Assembly (NCBI GenBank): GCA_035492055.1
Contig: DATJJR010000081.1
Coordinates: forward strand, 5,652-69,651
Length of the DNA: 64,000 bases
Source of the DNA: Ga0074130 sp035492055
GTDB taxonomy: Bacteria > Pseudomonadota > Gammaproteobacteria > Burkholderiales > Rhodocyclaceae
Reading direction: 5' to 3'
Part shown: piece after piece, positions 50,414 to 59,706 of the stretch
Position numbering within the stretch: the stretch's first letter is position 1
How the letters are laid out: each line of letters begins with the position of its first letter
The notes under the pieces: generated by a model
What the model was told of the DNA's origin: nothing
Seen by the model: the letters and a program-made list of their open reading frames with translations, nothing else
Databases searched by the model: none
Program-made: the position numbers and the translations under genes

Positions 50414-51057
50414 GCCTCTATGCAGATCGACAGGCCGCTCTACGTGGCCTGTACGCCGTTACGCCTGATGATCCGCTATTGCCGCGCATGTCGGCGCTGG
50501 TGCGCGAAGCGCTACTCGGTGGTGTCAAGGTTGTGCAATACCGCAACAAGTTTGCTCCGCCGCCTTTGTTTCGTGCGCAAGCCGCTGAGCTGCTGCGTAT
50601 CTGCCATGCCGCAGGCGCATTGCTGATCGTCAACGACAATCCGGAAATTGCCGCCGATATTGGCGCCGATGGCGTGCACGTCGGACGCGAGGACGGTGGC
50701 GTAGCACGTGCGCGCGCTGTCGTCGGCCCGGACCGCATTGTCGGGGCTTCATGCTATGGCGAGTTCGCACTGGCCGAGGCTGCGGTGCGTGATGGTGCCG
50801 ATTACGTGGCGTTCGGTGCGATGTTTCCTTCGAGCGTAAAACCGGGTGCTGCGCCCGCGCCCATGACACTGCTTACCGAAGCCAAACAAAAATTGAATGT
50901 GCCGCTCTGCGCCATCGGCGGTATCAAGACGAGTAACGTGCAAACGTTGATCGACGCAGGGACTGACATGGCCGCGGTAATCACCGACCTGTTCGATGCG
51001 CCTGACATTGCCGCCAGGGCGCGTGAGTTTCAGCACATTTTCAAGGTGCAGGCATGA
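50410..51057 (+). CDS. thiE: Thiamine-phosphate synthase
   Basis: A 215-residue TIM-barrel enzyme. Conserved features are VVQYRNK in the first strands, LLIVNDNPEIAADIGADGVHVGREDG (pyrophosphate and Mg2+ site), GASCYGEFALAEAAVRDGADYVAFGAMFPSSVK and the phosphate loop PLCAIGGIKTSNV. It joins HMP-pyrophosphate and thiazole phosphate. It is coupled to thiD and hemL on both sides by 4-bp overlaps. Confidence 0.93.
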   Translation: MSLYADRQAALRGLYAVTPDDPLLPRMSALVREALLGGVKVVQYRNKFAPPPLFRAQAAELLRICHAAGALLIVNDNPEIAADIGADGVHVGREDGGVARARAVVGPDRIVGASCYGEFALAEAAVRDGADYVAFGAMFPSSVKPGAAPAPMTLLTEAKQKLNVPLCAIGGIKTSNVQTLIDAGTDMAAVITDLFDAPDIAARAREFQHIFKVQA

Positions 51058-52334
51058 GTCGTAACGAAGCACTTTTCCAGCGTGCGCAGGCGCACATTCC
51101 CGGTGGCGTGAATTCGCCGGTACGTGCCTTCGGTTCGGTCGGCGGTGTGCCACGTTTCTTCACGCGCGGTGAAGGTGCGTATGCATGGGATGCCGACGGC
51201 AAGCGCTACATCGACTACGTGGGTAGTTGGGGGCCGCTGATTTTGGGTCACGCCGATCCGGATACGGTGCGTGCAGTACAGGACGCTGCGGCGCAAGGTC
51301 TGTCCTTCGGCGCACCGACTGAGCGCGAGATCGAGCTGGCTGATCTGTTGGTGCGGCTTGTACCGAGCATGGACATGGTGCGCCTCGTTTCCTCCGGTAC
51401 GGAAGCGACGATGAGTGCGATTCGCCTCGCACGCGGCCATACCGGGCGCGATCTCATCATCAAGTTCGAGGGCTGCTATCACGGCCATGCCGATAGCCTG
51501 TTGGTCAAGGCGGGTTCGGGCATGTTGACGTTTGGCAATCCGTCGTCGAGCGGTGTGCCAGCCGATTTGGCGAAGTACACGTTAGTGTTGCCGTACAACG
51601 ATGCACAGCAGTTGCGTGATGCCTTCGCCCAATACGGCGACAGTATTGCCTGCGTCATTGTCGAGCCGGTGGCCGGCAACATGAATCTCGTCGCCCCGCA
51701 GCCGGCGTTTCTGCAAGCCATGCGCGAGCTATGCACACACCACGGTGCCGTGCTGATCTTCGACGAAGTGATGACCGGTTTCCGCGTCGGTCTGCAAAGT
51801 GCGCAAGGCTTGTTTGGCATCACACCGGATGTGTCGACGTTCGGCAAGATTGTTGGCGGCGGCATGCCGCTGGGCGCCTTTGGCGGGCGTCGCGAGATCA
51901 TGGAAAAAATCGCGCCGCTCGGCCCGGTGTATCAAGCAGGCACACTGTCCGGAAACCCCTTGTCGGTGGCGGCGGGTCTGGTGACGCTGGCGAAGATTCA
52001 GGCCCCGGGTTTTTATGACCTGTTGAGTGCAAAAACGCGTGCGCTTTGTGAGGGCTTGATGGGTGTTGCGCACAAGCAGGGCGTCGCTTTCTCGGCTCAG
52101 CCCGTCGGCGGCATGTTCGGCCTTTACTTCCGCGATACGCCGCCGACAAGTTACGTCGAAGTCATGCAATGCGACAAGGCGCGTTTCAATCGCTTCTTCC
52201 ATGCGATGCTGGAAAAAGGCGTGTATCTCGCGCCGTCGGCGTTCGAGGCCGGGTTTGTTTCCATTGTGCATAGCGATGCCGACATTGCCGCGACGGTGGC
52301 GGCCGCGGATTCGGCTTTTGCCGGGCTGAAATGA
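51054..52334 (+). CDS. hemL: Glutamate-1-semialdehyde 2,1-aminomutase
   Basis: A 426-residue PLP aminotransferase fold-I enzyme. The PLP Lys is in VSTFGKIVGGGMPLGAFGG; FDEVMTGFRV carries the cofactor Asp; YHGHADSLLV and SSGTEATMSAIRLARG are also conserved. It forms 5-aminolevulinate for heme from glutamate-1-semialdehyde. Start ATG overlaps the thiE stop (ATGA). It ends before a perfect hairpin. Confidence 0.94.
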   Translation: MSRNEALFQRAQAHIPGGVNSPVRAFGSVGGVPRFFTRGEGAYAWDADGKRYIDYVGSWGPLILGHADPDTVRAVQDAAAQGLSFGAPTEREIELADLLVRLVPSMDMVRLVSSGTEATMSAIRLARGHTGRDLIIKFEGCYHGHADSLLVKAGSGMLTFGNPSSSGVPADLAKYTLVLPYNDAQQLRDAFAQYGDSIACVIVEPVAGNMNLVAPQPAFLQAMRELCTHHGAVLIFDEVMTGFRVGLQSAQGLFGITPDVSTFGKIVGGGMPLGAFGGRREIMEKIAPLGPVYQAGTLSGNPLSVAAGLVTLAKIQAPGFYDLLSAKTRALCEGLMGVAHKQGVAFSAQPVGGMFGLYFRDTPPTSYVEVMQCDKARFNRFFHAMLEKGVYLAPSAFEAGFVSIVHSDADIAATVAAADSAFAGLK

Positions 52335-52360
52335 AACACGGCGTCCGAGGACGCCGTGTT
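52335..52360. terminator. Hairpin terminator between hemL and corA
   Basis: Perfect dyad AACACGGCGTCC / GGACGCCGTGTT (52335-52360) with minimal loop immediately after the hemL stop codon and 17 bp before the end of the convergent corA. No strong U-run. Confidence 0.6.
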
Positions 52361-52376
52361 GATGAAGGTTTGCGAT

Positions 52377-53699
52377 TTACCTCAGCCAGCCTTTTCTCCG
52401 GAAATACCAGAGCGGCAACGCTACCGACACGATCATCAGGCCGATTGCATATGGGTAACCGAAACTCCAGTTGAGCTCGGGAATCGCCTGGAAATTCATG
52501 CCGTAGATACTGGCGATCAATGTCGGTGGCAGCAGCGCGACCGAGGCCACCGAGAAAATCTTCACCACCTTGTTCTGGTTGATGTTGATGAAGCCGACGG
52601 TGGCATCCATCAGGAAGTTGATCTTGCCGAAGATGAAGGCTGTGTGGCCATCGATTGATTCGATGTCGCGCAGGATCTGGCGTGCGTCTTCAGTTTGATC
52701 GGGCGCAAGGATGCGGCCGCGCATCAGGAACGACAGCGCTCGGCGCGTGTCCAGCACATTGCGCCGAATGCGCCCGTTCAAATCTTCTTCGCGTGCGATG
52801 TCGCCGAGGATGACGGCGGCCTCTTCGTCACTGACATTGGGCGACAACACTTTCTTGCCGACGATTTCCAGTCCGGCGTAGATGTTTTCCAGCGCGTCGG
52901 CAGAGTATTCCACATCGGCGCCGTAGAGATCGAGCAGCACGTCGCGACCTTCGGACACATAACCGGGTTGAACGCGCGCGCGCAGTCGTTGCAGACGGAA
53001 TACGGGGAGTTCTTCACCGCGGACCGAGAACAGGATGTTCTGGTGAATGATGAAGGCAACGGGCACGTTGCGTGATTCATCGTCCTTGTCGAGCAGAAAA
53101 TCCGAATGCAGATGGACTTCGCCGTTTTCCTCGATGTAGAAGCGCGCTGATTCTTCAAGATCGGTGAGGTCGTCGGTCTGCGGCAGAACAAGGCCGAAAA
53201 TTTCCTCAATCCATTGGCGTTCAAGCTCGCTCGGCGCGATCAGGTCAACCCAAATCGGTTTGGTGGCGGCGAGGTCGGCGTGGCTATCGACGGGAATCTG
53301 GCGCAGACGGCCGTTGTGCAGTTCAAAAGCGTTGAGCATGATGGGGCGACGCTGTGAAGATTGATTGCCGGCCAGCGCAGTGCGCATGGTGTCCGACAGT
53401 TCGTTCAGGATTTCCTCGCCACGTTCTGTCCCGATCAGTTCCCAAACCAGCAGACCATCGTCATGCGGCAGTGCTTCGAGAACCCGGGCAATGCGTGCCG
53501 AAGGCATGGAGGCAAGGCGATACTTCAGTTCGTTCAGGTGCTGCTTGTGGACAAGATTCTCGACCAACTCGTGGCGCGGCATATCCTGCCGATGCACCAG
53601 ATTTTCGACGCGCTTCTGCCGCGACAGCAACGATTGCACGTCGCGCAGATCAAGCCGCAAGGCTTCGTTGTCGTCGATGGGCGAGCTGGTATCGGTCAT
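52377..53699 (-). CDS. corA: CorA family magnesium/divalent cation transporter
   Basis: A 440-residue CorA protein. The large N-terminal cytoplasmic funnel is about 1-375, TM1 and TM2 are at the extreme C-terminus, and the selectivity motif GMN sits in YGMNFQAIPELNWSFGYPYA. It ends with basic FRRKGWLR. The N-terminus (about 1-105) is longer than in E. coli CorA (316 residues) and holds HEL-type helical repeats reminiscent of MgtE/CBS linker sequence (ARIARVLEALPHDDGLLVWELI). It may carry an extra regulatory segment. Transports Mg2+, Co2+ or Ni2+ by family knowledge. Confidence 0.9.
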   Translation of the reverse strand: MTDTSSPIDDNEALRLDLRDVQSLLSRQKRVENLVHRQDMPRHELVENLVHKQHLNELKYRLASMPSARIARVLEALPHDDGLLVWELIGTERGEEILNELSDTMRTALAGNQSSQRRPIMLNAFELHNGRLRQIPVDSHADLAATKPIWVDLIAPSELERQWIEEIFGLVLPQTDDLTDLEESARFYIEENGEVHLHSDFLLDKDDESRNVPVAFIIHQNILFSVRGEELPVFRLQRLRARVQPGYVSEGRDVLLDLYGADVEYSADALENIYAGLEIVGKKVLSPNVSDEEAAVILGDIAREEDLNGRIRRNVLDTRRALSFLMRGRILAPDQTEDARQILRDIESIDGHTAFIFGKINFLMDATVGFININQNKVVKIFSVASVALLPPTLIASIYGMNFQAIPELNWSFGYPYAIGLMIVSVALPLWYFRRKGWLR

Positions 53700-53739
53700 G
53701 CGCGGGATTGTACCGTTTGTACCTTACGGGCTTGTGTAT

Positions 53740-55161
53740 TCAGCGCAAGGGCGACAGGTAGCCGACGATTGAGCGCAACATGATGCGCAGATCCAGGCGC
53801 AGCGACCAATGGCGCAGGTATTCGAAATCGTGATTGACACGTGCCTTCATGTGATCGAGTGTCTTGATGCCGCCGCGGATGCCGTTGATTTGCGCCCAGC
53901 CGGTCAGGCCGCAGCGCACTTGATGACGGATCAAATGACCTTTGACGATGCGACGATAAATTTCATTGTGACTGCGCGAATGCGGGCGCGGGCCGACGAG
54001 ACTGAGGCGGCCTTGCAGCACATTGATGAGGCGCGGCAGACGCTCCAGTTCAGTGGTGCGCAGGAACTGGCCGAAGGCATTGTTGGCCGGTGCTGTGTCG
54101 CCCAGTTCACTTTCCTTCGGGCCCGGTTCGGTGGCGCGCAGCGCATAGAGCAGGATTTCGCCACCATCGAGCCCGAAGCGATGCTGAACCATGAAGGCAG
54201 GTCCGCGTGAGGCCAGTTTCACCATTACAGCCAACACCAACAGGAGCGGCAACGTGATGACGAAGAGAATTGCTGCACCGACAATATCGATAATGCGTTT
54301 CACAACTCCCGCAATGCTGTCGAACGGCGATTCGAGCATGGCGACCACCGGTGCGTCACCCAATAGATCTCGCCAACCGCGCAACAGATCGGTGACAAGA
54401 GTATCCGGCATGTAGTAGACCTGCGCATTTGTGCTTCGCAAGGTTTCAAGCAGATTGCTGATGCGTGACTGCGCAACCAATGGCAAGGTGATATAGACGA
54501 CATTGGCTTTGCCTTCCTCGATCCATGCCGGCAGATCCGCCAGATCCCCGAGCAAGGGCAGCCCGATATCTGCGCGTTCGCCATGACGGTCATCAAAGCA
54601 ACCGGCGATACGCGTCATGCCATACGGATTGCTGCGCAGATGATCGGCCATGCGTACTGCTGCCTCTCCAGCGCCGGCGATAACGGCAACGCGTTCGATG
54701 CTGTCCGGATCATTGATCATCGGTACGAGAAGGCGCATCAGCACGTGCAGTGAAAGCTGTAGCAACGGTGCGATCCATAGCCAGTCGCGCAACACCGGTA
54801 CGGCGATAATCACCGGCAGGTCCGTCAATGCGGAGATGATTTCGCTGCTGCCGATCAACAGCGCAATGAAGACCAGCCAGCCCGAGACCAACGCGCGCAA
54901 CATGGTGCCAAAAGACACGCGTAGCCAGGCTGGCGTAGGAAAGGTCAGTATGTAAATCAGCGCTGACACAGCCCACCAAATGGGGTCGGAATCCTCACCG
55001 TAGTAGAGCAGCAGCAGCCACAGTACGCCGATGAGCGCGACCGGGTCGATGAGGGCTTCGATCGATGCGAGTGGATGTCGCCATGACAACGAGACACCCA
55101 ACAGGCGGCGTAGCACGGCAGTGCGATAAGCGGGTTGATCGGGCGTGGTGTTCGTGCTCAT
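53740..55161 (-). CDS. Polyprenyl glycosylphosphotransferase (WcaJ-like)
   Basis: A 473-residue membrane enzyme. About four to five TM helices occupy 35-150, then a CoA-binding-like Rossmann region (about 155-260, VAVIAGAGEAAVRMADHLR), a TM at about 285-305 (IVGAAILFVITLPLLLVLAVMV) and the catalytic sugar-transferase domain (about 280-473) with TTELERLPRLINVLQGRLSLVGPRPH and the GLTGWAQINGIRG motif. It transfers a hexose-1-phosphate to undecaprenyl phosphate, starting exopolysaccharide or capsule synthesis. The usual FRTM segment reads LRATE here. No glycosyltransferases follow, so it is an isolated initiating enzyme. Confidence 0.88.
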   Translation of the reverse strand: MSTNTTPDQPAYRTAVLRRLLGVSLSWRHPLASIEALIDPVALIGVLWLLLLYYGEDSDPIWWAVSALIYILTFPTPAWLRVSFGTMLRALVSGWLVFIALLIGSSEIISALTDLPVIIAVPVLRDWLWIAPLLQLSLHVLMRLLVPMINDPDSIERVAVIAGAGEAAVRMADHLRSNPYGMTRIAGCFDDRHGERADIGLPLLGDLADLPAWIEEGKANVVYITLPLVAQSRISNLLETLRSTNAQVYYMPDTLVTDLLRGWRDLLGDAPVVAMLESPFDSIAGVVKRIIDIVGAAILFVITLPLLLVLAVMVKLASRGPAFMVQHRFGLDGGEILLYALRATEPGPKESELGDTAPANNAFGQFLRTTELERLPRLINVLQGRLSLVGPRPHSRSHNEIYRRIVKGHLIRHQVRCGLTGWAQINGIRGGIKTLDHMKARVNHDFEYLRHWSLRLDLRIMLRSIVGYLSPLR

Positions 55162-55185
55162 GATGCTGTGTCCGTTGCGCGGCCG

Positions 55186-55896
55186 TTATTGTGGAACATC
55201 CGCCGAATACATGCGGCCAAGAATGAGATCGACGCGATTGTTGAGGTAAGCCGAATAAGGGTTTTTCTCGAACCGACGCGGCGCCGGCAACATGACCGCA
55301 AGGCGCGCCGCCTGTTCCGGGCCTAGGCGTGCGGCGCTGATGTGGAAGTAGTGTTGTGCGGCAGCTTCGGCACCAAAGATGCCGTTGCCCCATTCAACCA
55401 CATTCAGGTAAACCTCAAGGATGCGGCGCTTGTCCCAGAGCGTTTCCAGCATCACCGTGATCACAGCTTCCTGCGCCTTGCGCCACGGCGTCTTGTTGGA
55501 CGATAGAAACAGATTCTTGGCGAGCTGTTGCGAAATGGTTGAACCACCGGCCACGATGCGGCCCTTGCGTTCGTTCTTCTCCATCGCTTTCTGAATGCCG
55601 TCCCAATCGAAGCCATCGTGATCGATGAATTTGTCGTCTTCGGAAGCAATCGCAGCACGCTTGAGATGCACGGAGATTTTTTCGTACGGTTCCCATTGCT
55701 GGATCAATTGCGCATCCGGCCGGGTTTCCTGCATTTCATCCAGCCGTTGCTCCATGAAGCTCGTCATGCCCGGATTGAAATAGCGCCACCAGGCAACCCA
55801 GCCGAGATACCAGAGTTGCGTGAGCAGCGCGACCAGCACGATCGCCAGCGCGCCGAGCTTGATCCAATGCGCCAGTTTTTGCACGAACACGGTCAT
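55186..55896 (-). CDS. mtgA: Monofunctional biosynthetic peptidoglycan transglycosylase
   Basis: A 236-residue GT51 enzyme with an N-terminal TM anchor (about 12-30). Conserved glycosyltransferase motifs are EDDKFIDHDGFDWDGI (catalytic Glu), GGSTISQQLAKNLFLS, RKAQEAVITVMLE and RRILEVYLNVVEWGNGIFGAEAAA. It polymerises lipid II without a transpeptidase domain. Its start overlaps the aroE stop by ATGA. Confidence 0.94.
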   Translation of the reverse strand: MTVFVQKLAHWIKLGALAIVLVALLTQLWYLGWVAWWRYFNPGMTSFMEQRLDEMQETRPDAQLIQQWEPYEKISVHLKRAAIASEDDKFIDHDGFDWDGIQKAMEKNERKGRIVAGGSTISQQLAKNLFLSSNKTPWRKAQEAVITVMLETLWDKRRILEVYLNVVEWGNGIFGAEAAAQHYFHISAARLGPEQAARLAVMLPAPRRFEKNPYSAYLNNRVDLILGRMYSADVPQ

Positions 55897-56717
55897 GCTT
55901 TGCGCAATGCATGCATGACGGGCGCGGTGTCGGGACGTACGCCACGCCAGAGCAAGAAGGCTTCAGCGGCCTGCTCAACCAGCATGCCTAGGCCATCGGC
56001 AACCGTTGCACCAGCGGCGCGCGCTTGCTGCATGAAAGGCGTCTCGCGGCCGTAGACCATGTCGTAGGCGAGGGCGCTGGCGGCGAAGATTCCTTGCGGC
56101 AACGCAAGCGGTGCGTCGCTCAGTCCGGCAGAGGTGGCGTTGATGACAACCTCGAATTGCTGCCCGGCGAGATCGGCGAAACCGCAGCCCTGAACCGAGA
56201 ATTCAGTGGCGAGCGAAATGGCTTTCTCGGCCGTCCGATTGGCGATCACCAGTTGCTTGGGTTTTTCCTGAAGCAGTGGCAGGACGGTACCGCGCGCAGC
56301 GCCGCCAGCACCAAGCAAAAGAACTCGTTTGGCGGCGAGCGCGTGCCCAAGATTGCAGGTGATGTCGCACACAAGCCCGGCGCCATCGGTGTTGTCGCCG
56401 TAGATCAAGCCGTCGGCATCGAAACATAGCGTGTTGACCGCACCTGCTGCTGCGGCGCGTTCGCTCAGTTGCGTGGCGAGACGGAAAGCTTCTTCCTTGA
56501 ACGGCACGGTGACATTGGCGCCTTTGCCGCCCGTGGCGATGAAGGCACGCACGGTTTCGGCAAAACCGTCGACCGGCGCAAGCAGCGTTGTGTAATCGAT
56601 AGCCTGATTTTTTTGTTTGGCAAACAACGCATGGATACGCGGCGATTTACTGTGCGCAATCGGGTTGCCGATGACAACATAACGATCGGCATAACGATCA
56701 TTCATTGGATCGTTCAT
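55893..56717 (-). CDS. aroE: Shikimate 5-dehydrogenase
   Basis: A 274-residue enzyme from ATG 56717, chosen because it overlaps the TonB-like stop (ATGA). VIGNPIAHSKSPRIHALF (shikimate site), GKGANVTVPFKEEAF with catalytic Lys, GDNTDGAGLVCDI, LLLGAGGAARGTVLPLL (NADPH site), ANRTAEKA and DMVYGRETPF are present. It reduces 3-dehydroshikimate in aromatic amino acid synthesis. Confidence 0.95.
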   Translation of the reverse strand: MNDPMNDRYADRYVVIGNPIAHSKSPRIHALFAKQKNQAIDYTTLLAPVDGFAETVRAFIATGGKGANVTVPFKEEAFRLATQLSERAAAAGAVNTLCFDADGLIYGDNTDGAGLVCDITCNLGHALAAKRVLLLGAGGAARGTVLPLLQEKPKQLVIANRTAEKAISLATEFSVQGCGFADLAGQQFEVVINATSAGLSDAPLALPQGIFAASALAYDMVYGRETPFMQQARAAGATVADGLGMLVEQAAEAFLLWRGVRPDTAPVMHALRKA

Positions 56718-57574
56718 TGGGTTTGCAAGTGGTCGTCGTTGGTGAAGCTCCACACACGCGAAATCTCGATCACGTCGGTGTCGCGGCGAATGGCTTCAGG
56801 GAAAACCGCATAGGGGGCTGCCAGTCTGACGATGCGCTTGGCGGCCTCGTCGAGCTCTTTGTACCCCGATGAACGTGTGACCTCGACGTTTTCGAGGCTG
56901 CCGTCGCTGCGGATGGTGATGGTCATGAGCAGGCTGCCGTAAATACGACCGCGTGCAGTGTCCGGATAGTTGAGATTGCCGATGCGTTCGACTTTCTGGC
57001 GCCAGTCTTCGACGTATTGCGCAAAGCGATATTCTTCGGTGCGTGCACCAATGAATTTCTTGCGCGGCAGTTTGTTGTAGGCGTCGGTCTGCAAACTGAT
57101 CTGCGCCTCCAGGCGCGCAATGGCAAGCGCGTTGCTGGCTAGATCTGCGCCACTCATCGGCTGTGTCTGTTGCGGTTGTGGATCACGCGAGTTCTTGTTG
57201 TTGCGGATGACACGCGTACTTTTCGTTTGCGTCAACAATTCACGCTGTTGCGCTTCCAATTCGGCAACGCGGCGTTGCGTTTCGACCAGATTGTCGCCTT
57301 CCTTGTCTTGCACCGAGGGCGGCAATGGCGTTGCGGCGATCCGGTCTTCCGTGGTGTTGCCGCCACCATCAAGATTGGCTTGTGCGCGTGCCTGGGCATC
57401 GCGCGGACGATTGCTGTGCTTGCTGTTGACCAGAATGACGTCGAGCGCCCTCTCGCCTGCGCGGTTCAGCGCATCTGGCAGATGAAAATGGAGACTGAGC
57501 ACAATGGCGTGGAACAGCAGTGAAATGCCAATTCCAAGCTTCAGGCCAGGCGAGGTGGGCAGGGCGAGTTTCAT
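56714..57574 (-). CDS. TonB-family energy transducer protein
   Basis: A 286-residue protein: N-terminal TM helix about 11-32 (LGIGISLLFHAIVLSLHFHL), a long periplasmic linker that is Gln/Arg/Asn rich with a coiled-coil patch (ETQRRVAELEAQQRELL, about 98-115), and a C-terminal TonB domain (about 203-280, NYPDTARGRIYGSLLMTITI, VTRSSGYKELDEAAKRIV). The linker lacks the usual Pro-Lys/Pro-Glu repeats. No exbB/exbD adjacent. The operon position between rnb and aroE is common in related betaproteobacteria. Confidence 0.83.
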   Translation of the reverse strand: MKLALPTSPGLKLGIGISLLFHAIVLSLHFHLPDALNRAGERALDVILVNSKHSNRPRDAQARAQANLDGGGNTTEDRIAATPLPPSVQDKEGDNLVETQRRVAELEAQQRELLTQTKSTRVIRNNKNSRDPQPQQTQPMSGADLASNALAIARLEAQISLQTDAYNKLPRKKFIGARTEEYRFAQYVEDWRQKVERIGNLNYPDTARGRIYGSLLMTITIRSDGSLENVEVTRSSGYKELDEAAKRIVRLAAPYAVFPEAIRRDTDVIEISRVWSFTNDDHLQTQ

Positions 57575-57586
57575 GTCGCCAAAATT

Positions 57587-59629
57587 TTACCCTGCGTCAG
57601 CAGGGGCTTCCAAAGCGTTAGCAGACCCGGTATCCCCAGCCAATTCAGGAGCAGGCGCCGGTGCCTCGGTGATTTCTTCGGCACCAATCAAGGCCGCTTC
57701 GTCTTCGTTTTCCTCGACCTCGCCTTGTTCTGCCAGGGTACTACGCCAGTTGGCATGAATATCGGCATCGAGCAGATCGATACGATCGATGTCGATTGTC
57801 ACGCGCGCTCCCCGATTCAGGAGCGGCACCGATGCAACACGCAGTACCAACGGCATGTCCTCCAGCCGCACCAACTGTTCGCGTAACACCGTTGCGATCA
57901 CGTTTTCTGCCTTGCTCTGCATCAACAGACGCAAACACCAGTAACGTTCCATGCCACGCTGGAATTCAGCGTAGGCGGCGTAGGTGAGTTCGAAGTCGCG
58001 CAGTGCGGCGAGCAAGGTTGCATCCTTTGCCGTGTAGCGAGGTGTTTCCTGACGCAACCACGCAATCAATTGCCATTGATTGATCAGGTCGACATAGCGC
58101 CGCAAAGGCGAACTGGACCACGCATAGCAATCAACCCCGAGACCCTCGTGCGGCGCGGCAACAGTAGTCATGCGTACCTTGCCTGCGGTTTGGGCACGGT
58201 AGATGGCGGCGATGCCTGCGTCGCGCAAGGCTGCACCCCAGCCGGCATTGGCGGCGATCATCATCTCGGCGACCAACATGTCGAGTGGGCTACCCCGCTG
58301 CCGTTCGTCGAGGCTGATCCAGCCCTTGGTATTTTCAAAGCCGGGGTCGATGCCATCGCGATCCCAGTCGACGCGGAAGTTGTAGTCCTTTTGCGTACGA
58401 TTGGCTGACGGCTTGCCACGACCGGCCTCCATGACTGTGGCGAGTTGCCACAACAGGAAAAGCTCGTCGCGATAAGGAAAATCTGCCAGTGCGTTTTTGT
58501 CGCCGCTGGACAATGTCTCGTCATTGAATACGGGTTCAATGTCGTGGTGACGCAGGTTTGCAGCGACATGAATGCGCTCCAGCCTGGACTCGCTACCTTC
58601 AATGCGTAGATCGGATGCAATGTCGAGATACAGCGACAGTGCGGGACATACTTTTCCTTCAGCCAGCGTGAAGGCGTCGACCACGGCATCCGGCAGCATG
58701 GTGATTTTTCGACCAGGCATGTAGACGGTGGAGAGCCGCTCGCGGGCGATGGTGCCAAGTGCGGTTTCCGGCGTGACAGCCAGGCCCGGTGCGGCAATAT
58801 GGATGCCGACGCGCCAACCACCGCCTTTGCTCTGGGGGCGTGGCGTGACTGACAGTGCATCGTCGATTTCCGTGGTCTGTGCGTCGTCGATGCTGAATGC
58901 CTTGGCATCCGAAAGTGGCAGATCGTCGAGGGATGGCAATTCCAACGCATGGGATGGAAAATCTGTTCCCTTGGGGAAATATTCGAACAGAAAACGACCG
59001 AGTTGGTAATCGTGGCTGTTGGCAATGCCGCCCACACGTGCCAGCAGCTTGGGTGCGGAGAGATGCGTTTCCGCACACGCGGCTTCGAACGCCTTGGTTT
59101 CCAGTCGATTGCGATCGGGTTTGTAGAGCAGTTGCTGCAGCAGCGGTGGAAATTCGGCAGGCAAGGTGCCTGCGACGAGTTCCTGTGTCATGCGTTCGAC
59201 CTGCTCGCTTTGCAGGCGTTTCTTTTCGAGGCCATTCAGTGCAGCTTGCAGAATTTCCGGCGGCGCCTTGCGGTAACGTCCCTTGCCCTTGCGATGAAAA
59301 TACATGGGGGCGGAATGCAAGCGCATCAGTACGGCGGCGGCATCGACCGGGCCGGGTTTGTCGCCTTGGTATTCGGCTGCGAGTTCCTCGAATGCGAATT
59401 CGTTGTCGCCGCAGACCTCCCACAAGAAGGAAATGTCGATTTCCTCTGCTGCGACCTCTGCACGCTGCATTAACTCAGCCGCATTGGGCGAGGCAAAGCG
59501 CAACAACACGTTGGAAGATTTCACCTTGCTGCGCTTGCCGGTCGGCAATTCGATCTGGAGCGAGGTGTTGTTGTCGGCGAGGATGCTGCCGGCCTTGAAA
59601 GCGCCGTCCTCTTCAAACAGGACATTCAT
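57587..59629 (-). CDS. rnb: Ribonuclease II family exoribonuclease (RNB domain)
   Basis: A 680-residue protein from ATG 59629 (MNVLFEEDGAFKAG). The RNB catalytic domain begins near AFSIDDAQTTEIDDALSV, with catalytic Asp residues in DDAQTTEIDDAL, then GWRVGIHIAAPG and YMPGRKITMLPDAVVDAFTL. A C-terminal S1-like region (about 590-660) is followed by an acidic tail rich in Glu/Ala/Pro. N-terminal region lacks clear cold-shock motifs. It degrades single-stranded RNA 3' to 5'. Likely first gene of an rnb-tonB-aroE-mtgA unit, with 12 bp to the TonB-like gene. Confidence 0.88.
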   Translation of the reverse strand: MNVLFEEDGAFKAGSILADNNTSLQIELPTGKRSKVKSSNVLLRFASPNAAELMQRAEVAAEEIDISFLWEVCGDNEFAFEELAAEYQGDKPGPVDAAAVLMRLHSAPMYFHRKGKGRYRKAPPEILQAALNGLEKKRLQSEQVERMTQELVAGTLPAEFPPLLQQLLYKPDRNRLETKAFEAACAETHLSAPKLLARVGGIANSHDYQLGRFLFEYFPKGTDFPSHALELPSLDDLPLSDAKAFSIDDAQTTEIDDALSVTPRPQSKGGGWRVGIHIAAPGLAVTPETALGTIARERLSTVYMPGRKITMLPDAVVDAFTLAEGKVCPALSLYLDIASDLRIEGSESRLERIHVAANLRHHDIEPVFNDETLSSGDKNALADFPYRDELFLLWQLATVMEAGRGKPSANRTQKDYNFRVDWDRDGIDPGFENTKGWISLDERQRGSPLDMLVAEMMIAANAGWGAALRDAGIAAIYRAQTAGKVRMTTVAAPHEGLGVDCYAWSSSPLRRYVDLINQWQLIAWLRQETPRYTAKDATLLAALRDFELTYAAYAEFQRGMERYWCLRLLMQSKAENVIATVLREQLVRLEDMPLVLRVASVPLLNRGARVTIDIDRIDLLDADIHANWRSTLAEQGEVEENEDEAALIGAEEITEAPAPAPELAGDTGSANALEAPADAG

Positions 59630-59706
59630 GGGGATTGCTGCGGAAATGCGGTCGCGAATTATACCGTGCAGCCTGCTGGGGAGCCCGCCGTATCGCCCGA
59701 CGCGAA

